A stretch of DNA of 64,000 bases from CAVVJA01 sp963801715. Lineage in GTDB: Bacteria; Actinomycetota; Actinomycetes; Mycobacteriales; Jatrophihabitantaceae. Positions 26,614-35,209 of this stretch are shown here, in pieces. The translations under genes were made by a program, and so were the position numbers. Below the pieces are notes generated by a model. The model saw only the letters and a list, made by a program, of their open reading frames with translations. It made no database searches and was not told the origin of the DNA. The stretch is taken from the NCBI GenBank assembly GCA_963801715.1, contig CAWDGB010000009.1, forward strand, positions 124,001-188,000, written 5' to 3'. Positions within the stretch are counted from its first letter, which is position 1. Every line of letters starts with the position of its first letter.

Positions 26614-27510
26614 TCAGCGCACGGCATCCTCGTAGTAGTCGGCAGCGACGGAGATACCGTCTGCGAAGGACACGACCCACATGGCCGCCTTCCTCGTCAA
26701 GAAGGACTCGGCCGCACCCCGTGGCGCCACGACTTCGAGTAACGCAGGAATCGTTTCCCCCTGGCTGGACAGCACGGTCGATGGTTCGGTCTTGATCAGC
26801 TCCCGAAGCTCGTCGAGCGCCCGGACCGGATCGGCAAAGTAGGCCTCGTCCGAGAACACCGGACGGATCTCGATCGGTAGTCCGACGAACTCGGCCGTCG
26901 GTTCTACGGTCTGCACGCAGCGGACTCGGTCAGCCGAGATGATTTGCTCGGGAGCGAAGCACGGAAGCAGTCGGGCCAGGCGACGCGCCTGCCGGCGACC
27001 ATCGTTGTCCAAGGGGCGCTGGCTGTCCTCACCCGGCCAGTTCGCACGTTTGCCGGCCTTGGCATGACGGACCAGCACGAGTACGGAATCCGGCGCCGGC
27101 GTCTCGGCGAAACGGTCGAGCATCTCCCCGTCAAGCGGATAACTGAGTAGGTCGCGGGCCCGACCGGGGTCCACCCATCTCATCCGGTCGACCTCCCGGC
27201 TGGCCTCGAAATGGCCGCCGCGGTGATGCATCGACCAGAACGCGACCGACTTCGACACGCGGCCAACGCGGTATCCGCCCCGGCCCAGCCGCCGCTGGAC
27301 CGCGACCCGGGAGCCGACTTCCTCGCCGACCTCGCGAACTGCGGCCAGCAGCTCGGTCTCGCCGGGCCGCAGCTTGCCCTTGGGCAACGTCCAGTCGTCG
27401 TACCGGTTGCGGTGGATGATGGCGACATCGACCCGCCCTTGGCCGGCGTCACGCCAGACGACGCCGCCAGCGGCGGCGATGCCGTAGCCCGACCTATTCG
27501 GCGCGTCCAC
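26614..27510 (-). CDS. mutT1: NUDIX hydrolase fused to histidine phosphatase (MutT1 type)
   Basis: This is a 298-residue two-domain protein from GTG 27510; an ATG at 27579 would add 23 residues and overlap ppk1 more deeply. The N-terminal NUDIX domain holds the Nudix box GKLRPGETELLAAVREVGEE. The C-terminal domain begins VLVLVRHAKAGKR and contains the histidine phosphatase active-site RHA. Mycobacterial MutT1 has this same fusion and hydrolyses 8-oxo-dGTP and diadenosine polyphosphates. The gene overlaps the end of ppk1 by 17 bases, so it is translated from the same message. Confidence 0.88.
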   Translation of the reverse strand: MDAPNRSGYGIAAAGGVVWRDAGQGRVDVAIIHRNRYDDWTLPKGKLRPGETELLAAVREVGEEVGSRVAVQRRLGRGGYRVGRVSKSVAFWSMHHRGGHFEASREVDRMRWVDPGRARDLLSYPLDGEMLDRFAETPAPDSVLVLVRHAKAGKRANWPGEDSQRPLDNDGRRQARRLARLLPCFAPEQIISADRVRCVQTVEPTAEFVGLPIEIRPVFSDEAYFADPVRALDELRELIKTEPSTVLSSQGETIPALLEVVAPRGAAESFLTRKAAMWVVSFADGISVAADYYEDAVR

Positions 27511-29653
27511 CGAGCCGCCGCATGAGGAACTGCTGGTAGTCGACCTGTTTGGCTCCGCCGAGGCGGACCCATCGATCATCGGCCTGTAGCTCCCAGGCGG
27601 CGGTGTCTGGGGAGAAGGCGGCGTCGAGGCACAGTCGTAAATGGTCGGTGGCGGCTCGGTCCTTCACGCGGCACAGGACCTCGACCCGGCGATCGAGGTT
27701 GCGGTGCATCAGGTCGGCCGAGCCGATCCAGTACTCCGGAGAGCCATCGTTCGCAAAGTAGAAGATCCGGGAATGCTCGAGGAACCGACCGAGGATTGAC
27801 CGCACGGTGATGTTCTCGGACAGCCCAGGGATGCCGGCCCGGATGGTGCAGAACGTGCGCACCAACAGCTCGATGCGGACACCGGCCATCGACGCTCGGT
27901 AAAGAGCATCGATCGTCAGCTCGTCGACCAGGTGGTTGGTCTTTATCTGTATTCGCGCATCCTTGCCGTTTTGTTTGTGCAGGATCTCTCGCTCGATGCG
28001 CTCGATCAAACCTGCGCGGATGCCCTGGGGCGCTACGAGGAGGGATCGGTACGCCGTCTGCCGCGAGTAGCCGGTGAGGACATTGAAGAGGTCGGTCAGA
28101 TCGGCGCAGATCGCCTCGTCCGCGGTAAACAGACCGAGATCTTCGTACAGTCGCGCAGTCTTGGGGTTGTAGTTGCCGGTGCCGACGTGCGCGTAGCGGT
28201 GAATTGTTCCGCCCTCCTGCCGCACGACGAGCGCTGTCTTGCAGTGCGTCTTGAGCCCGACGACGCCATAGACGACGTGGCAGCCCGCGCGTTCCAGTGC
28301 GCGCGCCCATTTGATGTTGGCCTGCTCGTCGAAGCGAGCCTTGATCTCGACTAGCGCCACGACCTGTTTGCCTGCCTCGGCCGCGTCGATGAGCGCGTCG
28401 ATGATCGGGGAGTCACCGGACGTGCGATACAGCGTCTGCTTGATGGCGAGGACGTGCGGATCGGCGGCCGCTTGCTCGATGAACCGCTGCACGCTTGTGG
28501 CGAACGACTCGTAGGGATGGTGCACGAGCACATCGCCGTCGCGGAGCGTGGCGATCACGGACTTGGGTGTTTCCCCCTCGACGAATCGGGGATGGGTCGC
28601 TGGAACGAATACCGGGTCCTTCAACCCTGGGCGATCAACGTCATATACCTGCCACAACGACGACAGGTCCAGCAAGCCCGGTACCCGGACGACACCATCG
28701 GGCTGGACGTCGATCTCGCTCGTCAACAGGCTCAGCACCTCGTCGTCGATGTCCTCCGCGACCTCCAGTCGAACCGCGGGGCCGAATCGCCGTCGAGCGA
28801 GCTCACGCTCGAGCGCCTGCAGCAGGTCTTCGTCGCGATCCTCTTCGACTTCCAGATCGGCGTTGCGCGTCACTCGAAAGATGTGGTGTTCCACCACGGT
28901 CATTCCGGGAAACAGCATCGACAGATGCGCGGCGATCAGGTCCTCCAGCGGCAGGAACTCCGCCTCCTGCGTGGATTTCGATACGACCACGAATCGCTGG
29001 ACGTTGTTGGGGACCTTGACCCGCGCGAATCTCTCCAGGTCGCCTTCGGGATCGCGGACGAGCACCGCGAGATTCAAGGAGAGCCCGGAGATATACGGAA
29101 ACGGATGCGCCGGATCGACCGCTAGCGGCGTCAGAACCGGAAAGACTTTGGACCGGAAGTAGTCGCCCAGCCGCCGACGCTCTTCCTCGTTCAGGTCGGC
29201 CCAGCGCACGATACGGATGCCTTCGGCCGCTAGCGCGGGTTGGACATCTTCGAGAAAACAGCGGGCGTGCCGGTCGGCCAGCTCACGAATTCGCTCGGCC
29301 AGCTTGGCCAACGTTTCCCGCGGCGATAGTCCGTCGGGCGACGCTATCTGCAGGCCCATGTCGGCGCGGCGCTGTAGACCGGCAATGCGCACCATAAAGA
29401 ACTCGTCGAGGTTACTCGCGAAGATTGCGAGGAACTTCAGCCGCTCCAGCAGTGGCTGCCGTCGGTCTTCGCCCAACGCGAGCACCCGTGCGTTGAACGA
29501 GAGCCATGACATCTCGCGGTTGCTGAACCGATCTGGAGGCAGATCGAGAACGGCTTGGGCTGCGCGTTCCGGTTCCAGATCGCCTCCGGGAACGGAGTCG
29601 GCCGGATCGATCGCCGACGAGGCTATGGATGACACGGGCAGCGAACGAGTCAT
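27494..29653 (-). CDS. ppk1: Polyphosphate kinase
   Basis: This is a 719-residue enzyme from ATG 29653, the normal length of PPK1. It shows the N-terminal RFSNREMSWLSFNARVL, the NLDEFFMVRIAGLQ segment and the phosphate-binding HHPYESFATSVQRFIEQAA. The catalytic-His motif HRYAHVGTGNYNPKTARLYE follows near residue 480. It makes long polyphosphate chains from ATP. It overlaps cofC by four bases (ATGA-type) upstream and mutT1 by 17 bases downstream, giving a compact cofC-ppk1-mutT1 operon, as in mycobacteria. Confidence 0.95.
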   Translation of the reverse strand: MTRSLPVSSIASSAIDPADSVPGGDLEPERAAQAVLDLPPDRFSNREMSWLSFNARVLALGEDRRQPLLERLKFLAIFASNLDEFFMVRIAGLQRRADMGLQIASPDGLSPRETLAKLAERIRELADRHARCFLEDVQPALAAEGIRIVRWADLNEEERRRLGDYFRSKVFPVLTPLAVDPAHPFPYISGLSLNLAVLVRDPEGDLERFARVKVPNNVQRFVVVSKSTQEAEFLPLEDLIAAHLSMLFPGMTVVEHHIFRVTRNADLEVEEDRDEDLLQALERELARRRFGPAVRLEVAEDIDDEVLSLLTSEIDVQPDGVVRVPGLLDLSSLWQVYDVDRPGLKDPVFVPATHPRFVEGETPKSVIATLRDGDVLVHHPYESFATSVQRFIEQAAADPHVLAIKQTLYRTSGDSPIIDALIDAAEAGKQVVALVEIKARFDEQANIKWARALERAGCHVVYGVVGLKTHCKTALVVRQEGGTIHRYAHVGTGNYNPKTARLYEDLGLFTADEAICADLTDLFNVLTGYSRQTAYRSLLVAPQGIRAGLIERIEREILHKQNGKDARIQIKTNHLVDELTIDALYRASMAGVRIELLVRTFCTIRAGIPGLSENITVRSILGRFLEHSRIFYFANDGSPEYWIGSADLMHRNLDRRVEVLCRVKDRAATDHLRLCLDAAFSPDTAAWELQADDRWVRLGGAKQVDYQQFLMRRLGGRAE

Positions 29654-30267
29654 TTCGTCATCATCCACCGCGCGTGTGAGTCTGCGGTGACGGATCGGGT
29701 GGAAAGCCCGAACCCGAGGAGCTCGGCTCGTGGCAAGTCCTCGGCCGTGTCGACATCTGTCCGCAAGCCCGGCCCTCCGAAGACCGCCACCGCATGGCGA
29801 GCATGTCGCGCAGCGGAGCCCGGACCGAACGCTGGGCACAGCGGAACTCCGGGACGGGCGGTCAGCAACGTCGTGCCGGTTCCCGCAGCGTCGGCGACGA
29901 ATGCGCGGGGATGATCGGCCGCATCGGCCAGAGCCGCCGCGAGCTCCTGCGAGCGCAACGCGGGAAGATCTCCGACCAGGGCGGCGATGCCGTCCGCCGG
30001 CCACCGCTGCGCGGCGAACGACGCCGCTTCGGAGACGCCCTCGTTGAGCCCGGGGACGGACTGGACCAGGTCGGCCGTCGGGTCACCGCTGCGGTCGGCG
30101 ACGATGAGCACTCGGGCGACCGTGGCCGCGTTTCGCGCAGCGTGGGCCGTGTCCCGACGCATTGCCGTCACGAGCCGGGCGTGCGCCGCATCGTCGGGAG
30201 AGGCGGCGGTCAGCCGGCTCTTGGCGTTCGGCAGCGCCTTGACCGGAATGATCACCGTCCACCGCAC
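29650..30267 (-). CDS. cofC: 2-phospho-L-lactate/phosphoenolpyruvate guanylyltransferase
   Basis: This is a 205-residue protein from GTG 30267, which has GGAGG 5 bases upstream. The N-terminal VRWTVIIPVKALPNAKSRL and the motif AALVGDLPALRSQELAAAL with GTGTTLLTA are diagnostic of CofC (FbiD). The enzyme transfers GMP to phospholactate or PEP to build the tail of coenzyme F420. Its presence means the F420-dependent oxidoreductases in this window (7.9 kb, 20.5 kb) have a cofactor supply. It is the first gene of the cofC-ppk1-mutT1 operon and overlaps ppk1. Confidence 0.9.
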   Translation of the reverse strand: MRWTVIIPVKALPNAKSRLTAASPDDAAHARLVTAMRRDTAHAARNAATVARVLIVADRSGDPTADLVQSVPGLNEGVSEAASFAAQRWPADGIAALVGDLPALRSQELAAALADAADHPRAFVADAAGTGTTLLTARPGVPLCPAFGPGSAARHARHAVAVFGGPGLRTDVDTAEDLPRAELLGFGLSTRSVTADSHARWMMTK

Positions 30268-30773
30268 GTCCGCCTCCGTCGCAATCCACCCCAGAAGAAC
30301 GCCACACCTCTCCGTTGGGGACACCGCATCGTCGCCCCACGCGTCGCTCGTGCGATGCTCGGCTTGTCACGAGACGCAGGTGACGTCTGCGCGGACCCGC
30401 ATCGTGGAGTGGCTGGCGTCGCTCGGAATGACTCCCTGGAGTGGTGGTACGTCATCGTAATCACGGTATGCGGCGCGAACACCGAGGCCCAGGTGTGACG
30501 CGTCGGCGCCGAGCAGGTTCGGTCGTCCGGGTGGTGGATCGGTCTCCAACGACGGCCTCGGCCCGGGTCGGCACAGCGCGCGAGCCGGAACGGGTTCTCG
30601 GCGACCCGCAGGGGAGTACACCGTGCGCGCCGTGCGGACCAGCCCGCCGACCATGATCCGGTACGGCGGCCACGGATCGCACCGTGGACTCCGACGACGG
30701 AAGTCTACGAACGTGCTACGCCTCCATGACGACGTGCGGCAGACTGCACGACAACCGACCTGAGGAGACGCGA
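30268..30773. other. Non-coding gap between cofC and plsC, no supported gene
   Basis: This divergent intergenic stretch of about 500 bases contains only short open frames without family motifs or ribosome binding sites. It must hold the promoters for the cofC operon (leftward) and the plsC operon (rightward). I see no tRNA, hairpin or clear repeat in it. Confidence 0.5.
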
Positions 30774-31521
30774 GTGCCGAGGCAAGCCAAGCGCCGCACG
30801 ATCTCGGCCGAGAAGTCCTCGCCCTGGCTGCGGTTCATCGTGGTGGTCTTGTACTTGCCACTGAGCGCACTGTTCAAGCTGCGGTGGCGCGGCGTCGAGA
30901 ATGTACCCGCTGCGGGGCCGGCGATCCTGGTGATCAACCACGTCAGCTACGCCGATCCGCTTGTCGTCGCTAGGTACGTGTACGACGCGGGCCGGGCACC
31001 GCGGTTTCTGGCCAAGCGGAGTCTGTTCGACACTTCCCGTCGTCGGCGCGGCGTTTCGCGGGACCGGGCAGATCCCGGTCGACCGGGGCACGTCTTTGGC
31101 GCGACAGTCTTTGGAGGGAGCGGTGGCGGCGCTCCGTCGCGGGGAGATCGTGATCGTCTACCCCGAGGGCACCGTGACCCGCGACCCGAACTGGTGGCCC
31201 ATGGTCGGCAGAACGGGTGCGGCCAGGCTTGCCCTCCTCGCGCCGGATGTCCCGGTCATCCCGGCCGCACAATGGGGCGCGCAGTTTGCCGTTGACGTGT
31301 ACGGCAAGCGGTACCGGCCGTTGCCCCGTAAGGAGGTGACGGTCATCGCGGGACCAGCGCTGGACCTCAGCCGGTTCCAGGGCGCCGAGCCGAGCGCGGA
31401 GACGCTGCGGGCGATGACCGACGTCATGATGCGCGCCATCTGCGAGCTCGTCGGCGAGTTGCGGGGCGAGAAGCCACCTGTCGGGCCGTTGTTCCGGCCG
31501 AGGAGCGGGCGGTCGGCATGA
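30774..31521 (+). pseudogene. plsC: 1-acyl-sn-glycerol-3-phosphate acyltransferase, frameshifted as read
   Basis: The joined frames give about 248 residues of a lysophosphatidic acid acyltransferase. From GTG 30774 (GAGGAGA upstream) the first frame gives SPWLRFIVVVLYLPLSALFK, then VINHVSYADPLVVARYVY (the NHxxxxD catalytic motif) and LAKRSLFD. There the frame breaks at about 31032. The second frame restores LPVVGAAFRGTGQIPVDRGT and IVIVYPEGTVTRDPNW (the FPEGT-type motif). The length is 3n+1, and one extra A at 31032 is enough. The stop overlaps the gpsA ATG by four bases. An essential phospholipid step is expected, so a sequencing indel is likely. Confidence 0.8.
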
Positions 31522-32516
31522 CCAGGGCCGCGGTGCTCGGCGCGGGATCGTGGGGCACGGTCTTCGCCAAAGTCTTGACGGACGCCGGCAGCGACGTGAC
31601 GTTGTGGGCTCGACGCCCCGAGCTGGCTAACGGCATCAATGCGACACACGAGAATGCCGACTATCTGAAGGGTTTACCGCTGCCGGAGCGTCTCACGGCT
31701 ACGCACGAGGCGGCGGAGGCGCTCGGCGGCGCGGATATCGTGGCGCTCGCCATTCCCTCGCAGACGCTGCGGGCGAATCTGCAGGACTGGACGCCGTTGC
31801 TCCCGCCGAATGCGACGCTGGTCAGCTTGATGAAAGGCGTCGAACTAGGGACCGCGAAGCGGATGAGCGAGGTCATCGCCGAGGTGGCGGGCGCACCGGC
31901 CGAGCGCATCGCGGTGGTTTCCGGGCCGAACCTGGCGCGCGAGATTGCCCAGGAGCAACCAACTGCGACGGTCGTCGCCTGCGCCGACCTGGCGCGGGCC
32001 ACGGCGGTGGGCCACGCGTCGTTCACGCCGTACTTCCGCCCGTATACGAATACCGATGTCGTTGGTTGCGAGCTCGGCGGCGCGGTCAAGAACGTCATCG
32101 CGTTGGCGTGCGGCATGGCTCAAGGGATGGGTTTCGGCGACAACACCGTCGCATCGTTGATCACGCGTGGTCTAGCCGAAACGGCTCGGCTGGGCGCGGT
32201 TTTCGGCGCTGACCCGATGACGTTCGCCGGGCTCGCCGGGCTCGGAGATCTGGTTGCGACGTGCTCGTCGCCGCTGTCGCGCAACCGAACGTTCGGTGAG
32301 CGGCTGGGCCGGGGCGAGACCCTGGAACAGGCGCAGCAGGCGAGTCACGGTCAAGTGGTTGAGGGCGTCAAGTCGTGTCGATCCGTGCTGGAGCTCGCTG
32401 ACCGCTACGGCGCCGATGTGCCCATCACCCGAGCAGTCGAGGCGGTCTGTTTCCGCGGGACGAGCCCCGCCGACATGGTCACCGAGCTGATGCAGCGGGC
32501 CATTAAGCGCGAGTAG
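31518..32516 (+). CDS. gpsA: Glycerol-3-phosphate dehydrogenase (NAD(P)+)
   Basis: This is a 332-residue protein, standard for GpsA. The dinucleotide motif VLGAGSWGTVFAKVL is at residues 6-20. Later come AIPSQTLRANL, SLMKGVE, VSGPNLAREIA and the catalytic-Lys region ELGGAVKNVIALACGMAQG, followed by TFAGLAGLGDLVATCSS. It makes sn-glycerol-3-phosphate for phospholipids, which is the substrate chain for the plsC gene just upstream. The ATG overlaps the plsC stop by four bases, so they are translationally coupled. Confidence 0.95.
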   Translation: MTRAAVLGAGSWGTVFAKVLTDAGSDVTLWARRPELANGINATHENADYLKGLPLPERLTATHEAAEALGGADIVALAIPSQTLRANLQDWTPLLPPNATLVSLMKGVELGTAKRMSEVIAEVAGAPAERIAVVSGPNLAREIAQEQPTATVVACADLARATAVGHASFTPYFRPYTNTDVVGCELGGAVKNVIALACGMAQGMGFGDNTVASLITRGLAETARLGAVFGADPMTFAGLAGLGDLVATCSSPLSRNRTFGERLGRGETLEQAQQASHGQVVEGVKSCRSVLELADRYGADVPITRAVEAVCFRGTSPADMVTELMQRAIKRE

Positions 32517-32614
32517 CGAGCTGCCTAAGGCTGCCTAGGGTGACCTGGCGATGTGCCGTCGCCATTCCGGGGCATTCGCGATCGCACCAGGCGGCGCTGG
32601 CATGATGCCATGGC

Positions 32615-33697
32615 GTGACCGGTCGTCGGATCCGCGTCGCCGTCGTCTACGGCGGCCGCAGCAACGAGCACGGAGTATCTGTGGTGTCGGCGGGCAGCGT
32701 TATGTCCGCGCTAGATCCGGAGAAGTACGACGTCATCCCGGTCGGAATCACTCGACATGGTGGCTGGGTGCTGACCGAGGTCGATCCGGAAAAGCTGCAG
32801 GTAACCGGGCGGACACTTCCCGAAGTCGAGACCGGTAGCGCGGTCGTGCTGCCAGGTGATCCCACCGCAGGGCGATTGGTCGTCTTTGAGCCCGGCGCCG
32901 GCGTGCGCCTCCTCGACGCCGTTGACGTTGTTTTCCCGGTGCTGCACGGGCGATTCGGCGAGGACGGGACGATCCAAGGGCTGCTCGAGATGGCTGGCGT
33001 GCCCTACGTCGGACCCGGTGTATTGGCCAGCGCGGTCGCCATGGACAAGGAGTTCGCCAAGAAGCTGTTGCGTGCCGAGGGGCTGCCCGTTGGCGACTAC
33101 GCGGTGCTGCGGCGCGGCGATCCGGTATCGGCGATCGACCTGACCGCACTCGGAATGCCGGTTTTCGTCAAGCCGGCCCGGTCCGGTTCCAGCGTGGGTA
33201 TCACGAAGGTGCGGCAGCCCGCAGACCTGGCGGATGCCGTCGTCGAGGCGCTCCGGCACGACGACAAGGTGCTTGTCGAGGCCGCCGTGGCGGGCCGCGA
33301 GGTGGAATGCGGCGTGCTGGAGGGCGAAAACGGGCGACCTATGGCCAGCGTGCCGGCGGAGATCAGGTTGGTCGGAGATCACGACTGGTACGACTTCGAG
33401 GCAAAATACCTCGACGACGCCTGCGAGTTCGACGTCCCAGCGAGGTTGCCGGCTGACGTCACCGAGCGGGTCCGTGACCTCGCTTGTCGGGCGTTCGTTG
33501 CGCTCGACTGCGCCGGGCTCGCCCGCGTCGACTTCTTCGTCCGCACGGATGGAAACGTCGTGGTCAACGAGGTGAACACCATGCCGGGGTTCACGCCTAT
33601 CTCGATGTTCCCGCGCATGTGGGCAGCGACCGGGGTGGACTATCCCCAACTGGTGGATCGGCTGATCACTGCCGCGCTGCGCCGGGCGGGCCGGTAA
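32615..33697 (+). CDS. ddl: D-alanine--D-alanine ligase
   Basis: This is a 360-residue ATP-grasp enzyme from GTG 32615. The N-terminal RVAVVYGGRSNEHGVSVVSA and the PVLHGRFGEDGTIQGLLEMA segment are classic Ddl. The ATP-binding part has MPVFVKPARSGSSVGITKV, and the C-terminus has VVNEVNTMPGFTPISMFPRM with the Mg-binding Asn/Glu. It joins two D-Ala for peptidoglycan and is the target of D-cycloserine. It follows gpsA by 98 bases, as in mycobacteria, and ends at a strong hairpin. Confidence 0.95.
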   Translation: MTGRRIRVAVVYGGRSNEHGVSVVSAGSVMSALDPEKYDVIPVGITRHGGWVLTEVDPEKLQVTGRTLPEVETGSAVVLPGDPTAGRLVVFEPGAGVRLLDAVDVVFPVLHGRFGEDGTIQGLLEMAGVPYVGPGVLASAVAMDKEFAKKLLRAEGLPVGDYAVLRRGDPVSAIDLTALGMPVFVKPARSGSSVGITKVRQPADLADAVVEALRHDDKVLVEAAVAGREVECGVLEGENGRPMASVPAEIRLVGDHDWYDFEAKYLDDACEFDVPARLPADVTERVRDLACRAFVALDCAGLARVDFFVRTDGNVVVNEVNTMPGFTPISMFPRMWAATGVDYPQLVDRLITAALRRAGR

Positions 33698-33731
33698 CGC
33701 CTCGACCCGGACGAAAATGCTGTCCGCGCCA

Positions 33732-33763
33732 AAGGGCGCCACGGCCGTGGCCGTGGCGCCCTT
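33732..33763 (+). terminator. Hairpin terminator after ddl
   Basis: A 13-bp perfect stem (AAGGGCGCCACGG at 33732-33744 pairing with 33751-33763) and a 6-base loop lie 35 bases after the ddl stop, followed by CGCTTCC. It should end the plsC-gpsA-ddl transcript before the oppositely oriented small gene. Confidence 0.75.
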
Positions 33764-33823
33764 CGCTTCCTTTAGCGGATGGGTGCTTGATGGTCCGGAC
33801 GTTGTGCGCGGCTGCCGCCCAAA

Positions 33824-34163
33824 TCAGGCAGCGCGGGCAGCGAAATCCAACTCCCGCTCATACTCGGCGACAAGGTCGTCGACGAGATCCTGGCGGTTCT
33901 CCGCGATGAGCTCGTTGACCCGGGTGGTGTAGTACTCCTCACGTTCCGGCGCGAGGGAGAAAGCGGACGTCGGCAGTGCCGTCCGCTTCGGTCGGGTTGG
34001 AAGTGGCAGCGCGCTCGGCGAGCAGCCGGTCATAGTCAGCGACAAGCTCGGCAACTAGGTCCTCCCGGCCGAGGCCGAGAAGGCGGTCGATCTGGGCTGC
34101 GTAGAACTCGTCGATTTCTGGGTTAGTGGTGTTCGGTTGGGTTATGGATGCGTTGACGTCCAT
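33824..34163 (-). pseudogene. Small two-module helical protein, frameshifted as read
   Basis: Two frames together give about 113 residues made of the same module twice. Module 1 (from ATG 34163) reads EIDEFYAAQIDRLL followed by GREDLVAELVADYDRLLAE. Module 2, in another frame from about 33965, reads EREEYYTTRVNELI followed by NRQDLVDDLVAEYERELDF. The spacing within both modules is identical (Y-Y region, 7 residues, R-x-D-L-V-x-x-L-V-A-x-Y). The length is 3n+1, so one extra base near 33960 would split them. No SD or family name is clear. It could be a small regulatory or toxin-antitoxin-like helical protein, but nothing proves that. Confidence 0.5.
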
Positions 34164-34257
34164 GGCAACCAGCATCCGGACGAAATGTGACGTCCACATG
34201 TCGTCCTAGGCGATCTATCAGGATCACGCCAAGCCGGCGGCTCGAGCTACGCCGCGC

Positions 34258-34860
34258 CTAGGACGGCCGGTGCGTGCACAGTTTGTCGTCCGGAGGCGGG
34301 GGTTTGCCTTCCTCCGGCACGGCGCAGGTGGGCGGCAACTTGGCCGCGATCGCCGCGCCGAGTGTGGGCAACGGCATATACGACTGCTTGCGTGGCACCG
34401 ACACTTCGACATAAACGGCGCGGTCGATCGAGGTGAACACGTCCGTGTCGCCGCGGCTGGTCCGGAACCAATAGACGTCCCCGACGAGAATGGCAGGGGT
34501 CGTGCTTCCCGGCGTTAGATCGGCCGGCCGATTGACGCCACAGCGCAGGATGATCGGTGGGTCGCCCCAGGCGACAGCGCGCTCGGTTTGGATAGTCCGC
34601 GGGGAGAGTGGGCCGAGCTGGAGCGGCAGCCCTGATATGACCTGGGCGCAGGTTGCCTCGACCGTGCTGTTCGCGGACGGTGGCGCCGGCGCTGTCGTTA
34701 TCGGAGGCAGAGCAGCCGCGCCGCCGCTGGACGATGATGCACTGGCCGGCGCGGACCGGGGCTTACGCCGCCCAGCGCGAAAGCGAGGACGACAGCGACG
34801 GGGACGGCGACCGCAGTCGCGATGAGAGCGTTGCGGCGAGTGCGGGCGTCGATGGCGTAC
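34258..34860 (-). pseudogene. DUF3515 family protein, damaged
   Basis: Reading the minus strand gives a DUF3515-type secreted or membrane-anchored protein in two frames. The first has a basic start RTRRNALIATAVAVPVAVV running into LAFALGGVSPG (a membrane segment). After a frame change around 34750-34770 the second gives ATCAQVISGLPLQLG, RAVAWGDPPIILRCGV, LVGDVYWFRTSRGD and VFTSIDRAVYVEVSVP, ending at 34258. DUF3515 sits between ddl and thiL in many actinobacteria, which supports the call. No ATG, GTG or TTG exists in the first frame between its preceding stop and the membrane segment, so the start is also lost or unusual. The function of the family is unknown. Confidence 0.65.
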
Positions 34861-34863
34861 CAG

Positions 34864-35112
34864 CTACAGGTGAACGACCGGGCAGGTCAGTGTCCGCGTG
34901 ATTCCATCGACCGCCTGGATCCGGGCGACGACCAGCTTGCCCAATTCGTCCACGGTTGGCGCCTCGGCGCGCACGATGACGTCGTAGGGCCCGGTGACAT
35001 CCTCGGCGGTCGTGACCCCGGAGATGCCCGCGATCTCAGCCGCGACGGCAGCGGCCTTGCCCACCTCGGTCTGGATCAGGATGTACGCATTCACCGGCTG
35101 GCCACTAGTCAT
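34864..35112 (-). CDS. Lrp/AsnC ligand-binding (RAM) domain protein
   Basis: This is an 82-residue stand-alone RAM domain without a helix-turn-helix. It reads VNAYILIQTEVGKAAAVAAE, then TAEDVTGPYDVIVRAEAPTV and ends RIQAVDGITRTLTCPVVHL. The Gly-Pro-Tyr-Asp motif is typical. Such single-domain proteins bind amino acids or pair with full-length Lrp regulators. Between ddl and thiL it is a conserved mycobacterial-type neighbour. Its stop lies just before the DUF3515 reading frame on the same strand. Confidence 0.85.
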   Translation of the reverse strand: MTSGQPVNAYILIQTEVGKAAAVAAEIAGISGVTTAEDVTGPYDVIVRAEAPTVDELGKLVVARIQAVDGITRTLTCPVVHL

Positions 35113-35209
35113 TGTCCGGCGCGTCCTTCCTCATCGTCATTGCGCCAACGGGTAGAACGTAGCGCAGCCGGTAGTACACACTTCGGCGCAGGATATCCGT
35201 CACGAGTGA

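Noticed and set aside
30367..30654. 95-residue minus-strand reading frame upstream of cofC
   Set aside because: Its composition is Arg/Pro-rich, no motif is seen, and the weak start suggests random open frame.
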